Shown here: positions 4,036-5,309 of the stretch, one piece after another
Layout of the letters: the number at the start of each line of letters is the position of its first letter
Numbering within the stretch: the first letter of the stretch is position 1
Source of the DNA: Streptomyces sp. NRRL WC-3549
Lineage (GTDB): Bacteria; Actinomycetota; Actinomycetes; Streptomycetales; Streptomycetaceae
Length of the DNA: 5,309 bases
Assembly: GCF_000721935.1 (NCBI RefSeq)
Contig: NZ_KL585402.1
Coordinates: 15,598-20,906, forward strand
Direction: 5' to 3'
The notes under the pieces: model-generated
What the model was told of the DNA's origin: nothing
Seen by the model: only the letters and a program-made list of their open reading frames with translations
Database searches by the model: none
Position numbers and translations under genes: made by a program

Positions 4036-5309
4036 TCAGACCGGGGCCGTCACCCGTGCGGTCGACGGGGCGAGCTCCTGCGCCAGGTCCTCCGCGAGGA
4101 GCCGCTTCGCGATCACGTCGACCGCCGCCCGGAGCTGCCGGTCATCCGGTCGTGCGCCGTCCTCGGCCAGCCGCTCGTTGAGCCAGCGCCCCCAGGCGGT
4201 GGAGATCGTCGCCGCCTCACGCCGGCCCGCCGCCGTGTGGGCGAACAGCCGGCCGTCCCCGGTCAGATAGCCCTCCTCGATCATCCGGTCGAAGACGGGT
4301 ACCAGCACCTCCGGCGGGATCCGGTGCCGGGTGGCGATCAGCCGGAGCCCCGCGTGGCCCACCATCCGCGTGAACAGGTCGACCTGCATCACGGCCCAGG
4401 CGCCGGCCATGTCGAGGCGGGTGTCGGAGTCCGCGACGACCCGCCGGGCCGTGCCGGGCCCCGCGTCCCGCAGGATCCGTGCCACCGAGGCTTCCAGGAC
4501 CCGCGCCGGGTCGCCGGCGACCGGCTGTGCGAAGCCCTCGCCCATGTCGGTCGAGCCGGCCCGCGCGGAGTCGCGGAGCTTGACCTGCTTGAGGAAGAGC
4601 GCGACGACGAACCCGATCAGCGCCACCGGCACCGTCCACAGGAAGACGGTGTGCAGGGTGTTCGCGTAGGCCTGGGCCAGGGGGGCGGTCTGCGCGGCGG
4701 GGAGCGCGTGCACTGCCTGCGGGCTCGTCGCGGCCCCCGTGAGCACCGCGGGGTCGCCGCCCGCCCGCGCCGCCTGCTCGATGCCGTGGGTGAGGTTGGG
4801 CCGCAGCGCGTTGGCGTAGATCGTCCCGAACACCGCCGTCCCGAAGGAGCTGCCCAGCGTACGGAAGAACGTGACGCCGGACGTCGCCGTCCCCAGGTCC
4901 GCGTAGTCGACCGTGTTCTGTACGGCGATCGTCAGCACCTGCATCGACAGGCCGATGCCGATCCCCAGCACCAGCATGTACAGCGACTCCCGCCAGACTC
5001 CGCTGCCCGGGCCCATCCGCGACAGCAGGAAGAGTCCGGCCGCCATCACCAGTGACCCGGCGACCGGGAAGAACCGGTAGTGGCCGGTCTTGCTCACCAC
5101 GTTCCCGCTGAAGATCGAGGCGGCCAGCAGCCCGATGACCAGGGGCAGCGTGCGTACGCCCGACAGCGTCGCGGAGTCCCCGTCCACGTACTGCAGGTAT
5201 GTCGGCAGGTAGATCATCGCGCCGAGCATCGCGAATCCCACGATGAAGCTGAGGATGGAGCAGACCGCGAACACCGGGTTGCGGAACAGCCGCATCGGCA
5301 GCATGGGCT
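4036..5309 (-). CDS. DHA2/EmrB-QacA-type MFS drug transporter fused to a MarR-like domain, 5' truncated
   Basis: The frame is open to the window end. The ATG at 5304 is probably internal, because the preceding codon continues a typical PMLPMRLFRNP segment that precedes TM9 in 14-helix exporters. Counting from that Met, six hydrophobic helices are visible at about 11-36, 50-68, 77-95, 107-128, 141-163 and 219-238. They fit TM9-14, with the motif GTATSGVTFFRTLGSSFG (138-155) typical of DHA2 proteins. After LFLKQVKLRD (236-245) and a linker, residues 285-410 form a cytoplasmic winged-helix-like domain: helix AWAVMQVDLFTRM (302-314), IPPEVLVPVFDRMIEEGYLT (329-348) as the recognition-helix region and start of the wing, LFAHTAAGRREA (353-364), and a long C-terminal helix. 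That pattern resembles MarR regulators. The protein should export drugs or toxic metabolites by proton antiport. The role of the tail is unknown. The first eight helices and any upstream regulator are outside the window. Confidence 0.9.
   Translation of the reverse strand, partial: PMLPMRLFRNPVFAVCSILSFIVGFAMLGAMIYLPTYLQYVDGDSATLSGVRTLPLVIGLLAASIFSGNVVSKTGHYRFFPVAGSLVMAAGLFLLSRMGPGSGVWRESLYMLVLGIGIGLSMQVLTIAVQNTVDYADLGTATSGVTFFRTLGSSFGTAVFGTIYANALRPNLTHGIEQAARAGGDPAVLTGAATSPQAVHALPAAQTAPLAQAYANTLHTVFLWTVPVALIGFVVALFLKQVKLRDSARAGSTDMGEGFAQPVAGDPARVLEASVARILRDAGPGTARRVVADSDTRLDMAGAWAVMQVDLFTRMVGHAGLRLIATRHRIPPEVLVPVFDRMIEEGYLTGDGRLFAHTAAGRREAATISTAWGRWLNERLAEDGARPDDRQLRAAVDVIAKRLLAEDLAQELAPSTARVTAPV

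Noticed and set aside
3200..4270. Forward open frame of 356 codons over the gap and the ychJ-like gene
   Set aside because: It overlaps the YchJ gene in another frame, crosses two hairpins and has an Arg/Pro-rich sequence with no domain.
4237..5055. Forward open frame of 272 codons opposite the transporter
   Set aside because: Its charged, low-complexity sequence is the complement of membrane-helix codons. The reverse strand has the clear MFS and MarR-like pattern.

Overview
The window looks like the edge of a draft contig from a Streptomyces or close relative. GC content is very high, codon third positions are almost all G or C, and the gene set (DUF5753 XRE regulator, DUF397 protein, RsbW-like ATPase, DUF574 methyltransferase) is typical of that group. 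Bases 3-46 are not genomic. They match a first-generation Nextera adapter plus the Tn5 mosaic end left in the assembly, so the biological sequence begins at about base 47.

Layout: (1) 47-151 (+) is the last 34 codons of a gene that resembles a GH4 6-phospho-beta-glucosidase. It ends in a hairpin shared with a convergent neighbour. (2) 180-1072 (-) is a two-gene overlapping pair: a small HATPase_c_2 anti-sigma-like ATPase, then a 146-residue protein of unknown function. (3) 1073-1279 is a divergent control region with two clean palindromes. (4) 1280-3258 (+) is an XRE/DUF5753 regulator, a DUF397 small protein starting inside the regulator's stop codon, and a DUF574 SAM-dependent methyltransferase 72 bp downstream. 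(5) 3259-3470 is a non-coding gap with a strong 12-bp-stem hairpin. (6) 3471-3920 (+) is a short YchJ-family protein, probably on a leaderless transcript. (7) A second convergent hairpin follows. (8) 4036-5309 (-) is the C-terminal part of a DHA2-type multidrug MFS transporter fused to a MarR-like winged-helix domain; its 5' part lies beyond the window.

The centre of interest is the divergent block at 180-3258. It has the organisation of the whiJ/abaA-like regulatory loci that are present in many copies in Streptomyces: an XRE DNA-binding protein, its small DUF397 partner and a nearby RsbW-like ATPase. Here they come with a methyltransferase and a protein of unknown function. My reading is that the XRE protein controls one or both arms through the palindromes, that DUF397 modulates it, and that the ATPase and methyltransferase are output or signalling components. 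The family assignments rest on visible motifs. The functional linkage is inference. No RNA genes, CRISPR arrays or insertion sequences were seen, and no gene-free stretch exceeds about 210 bp.
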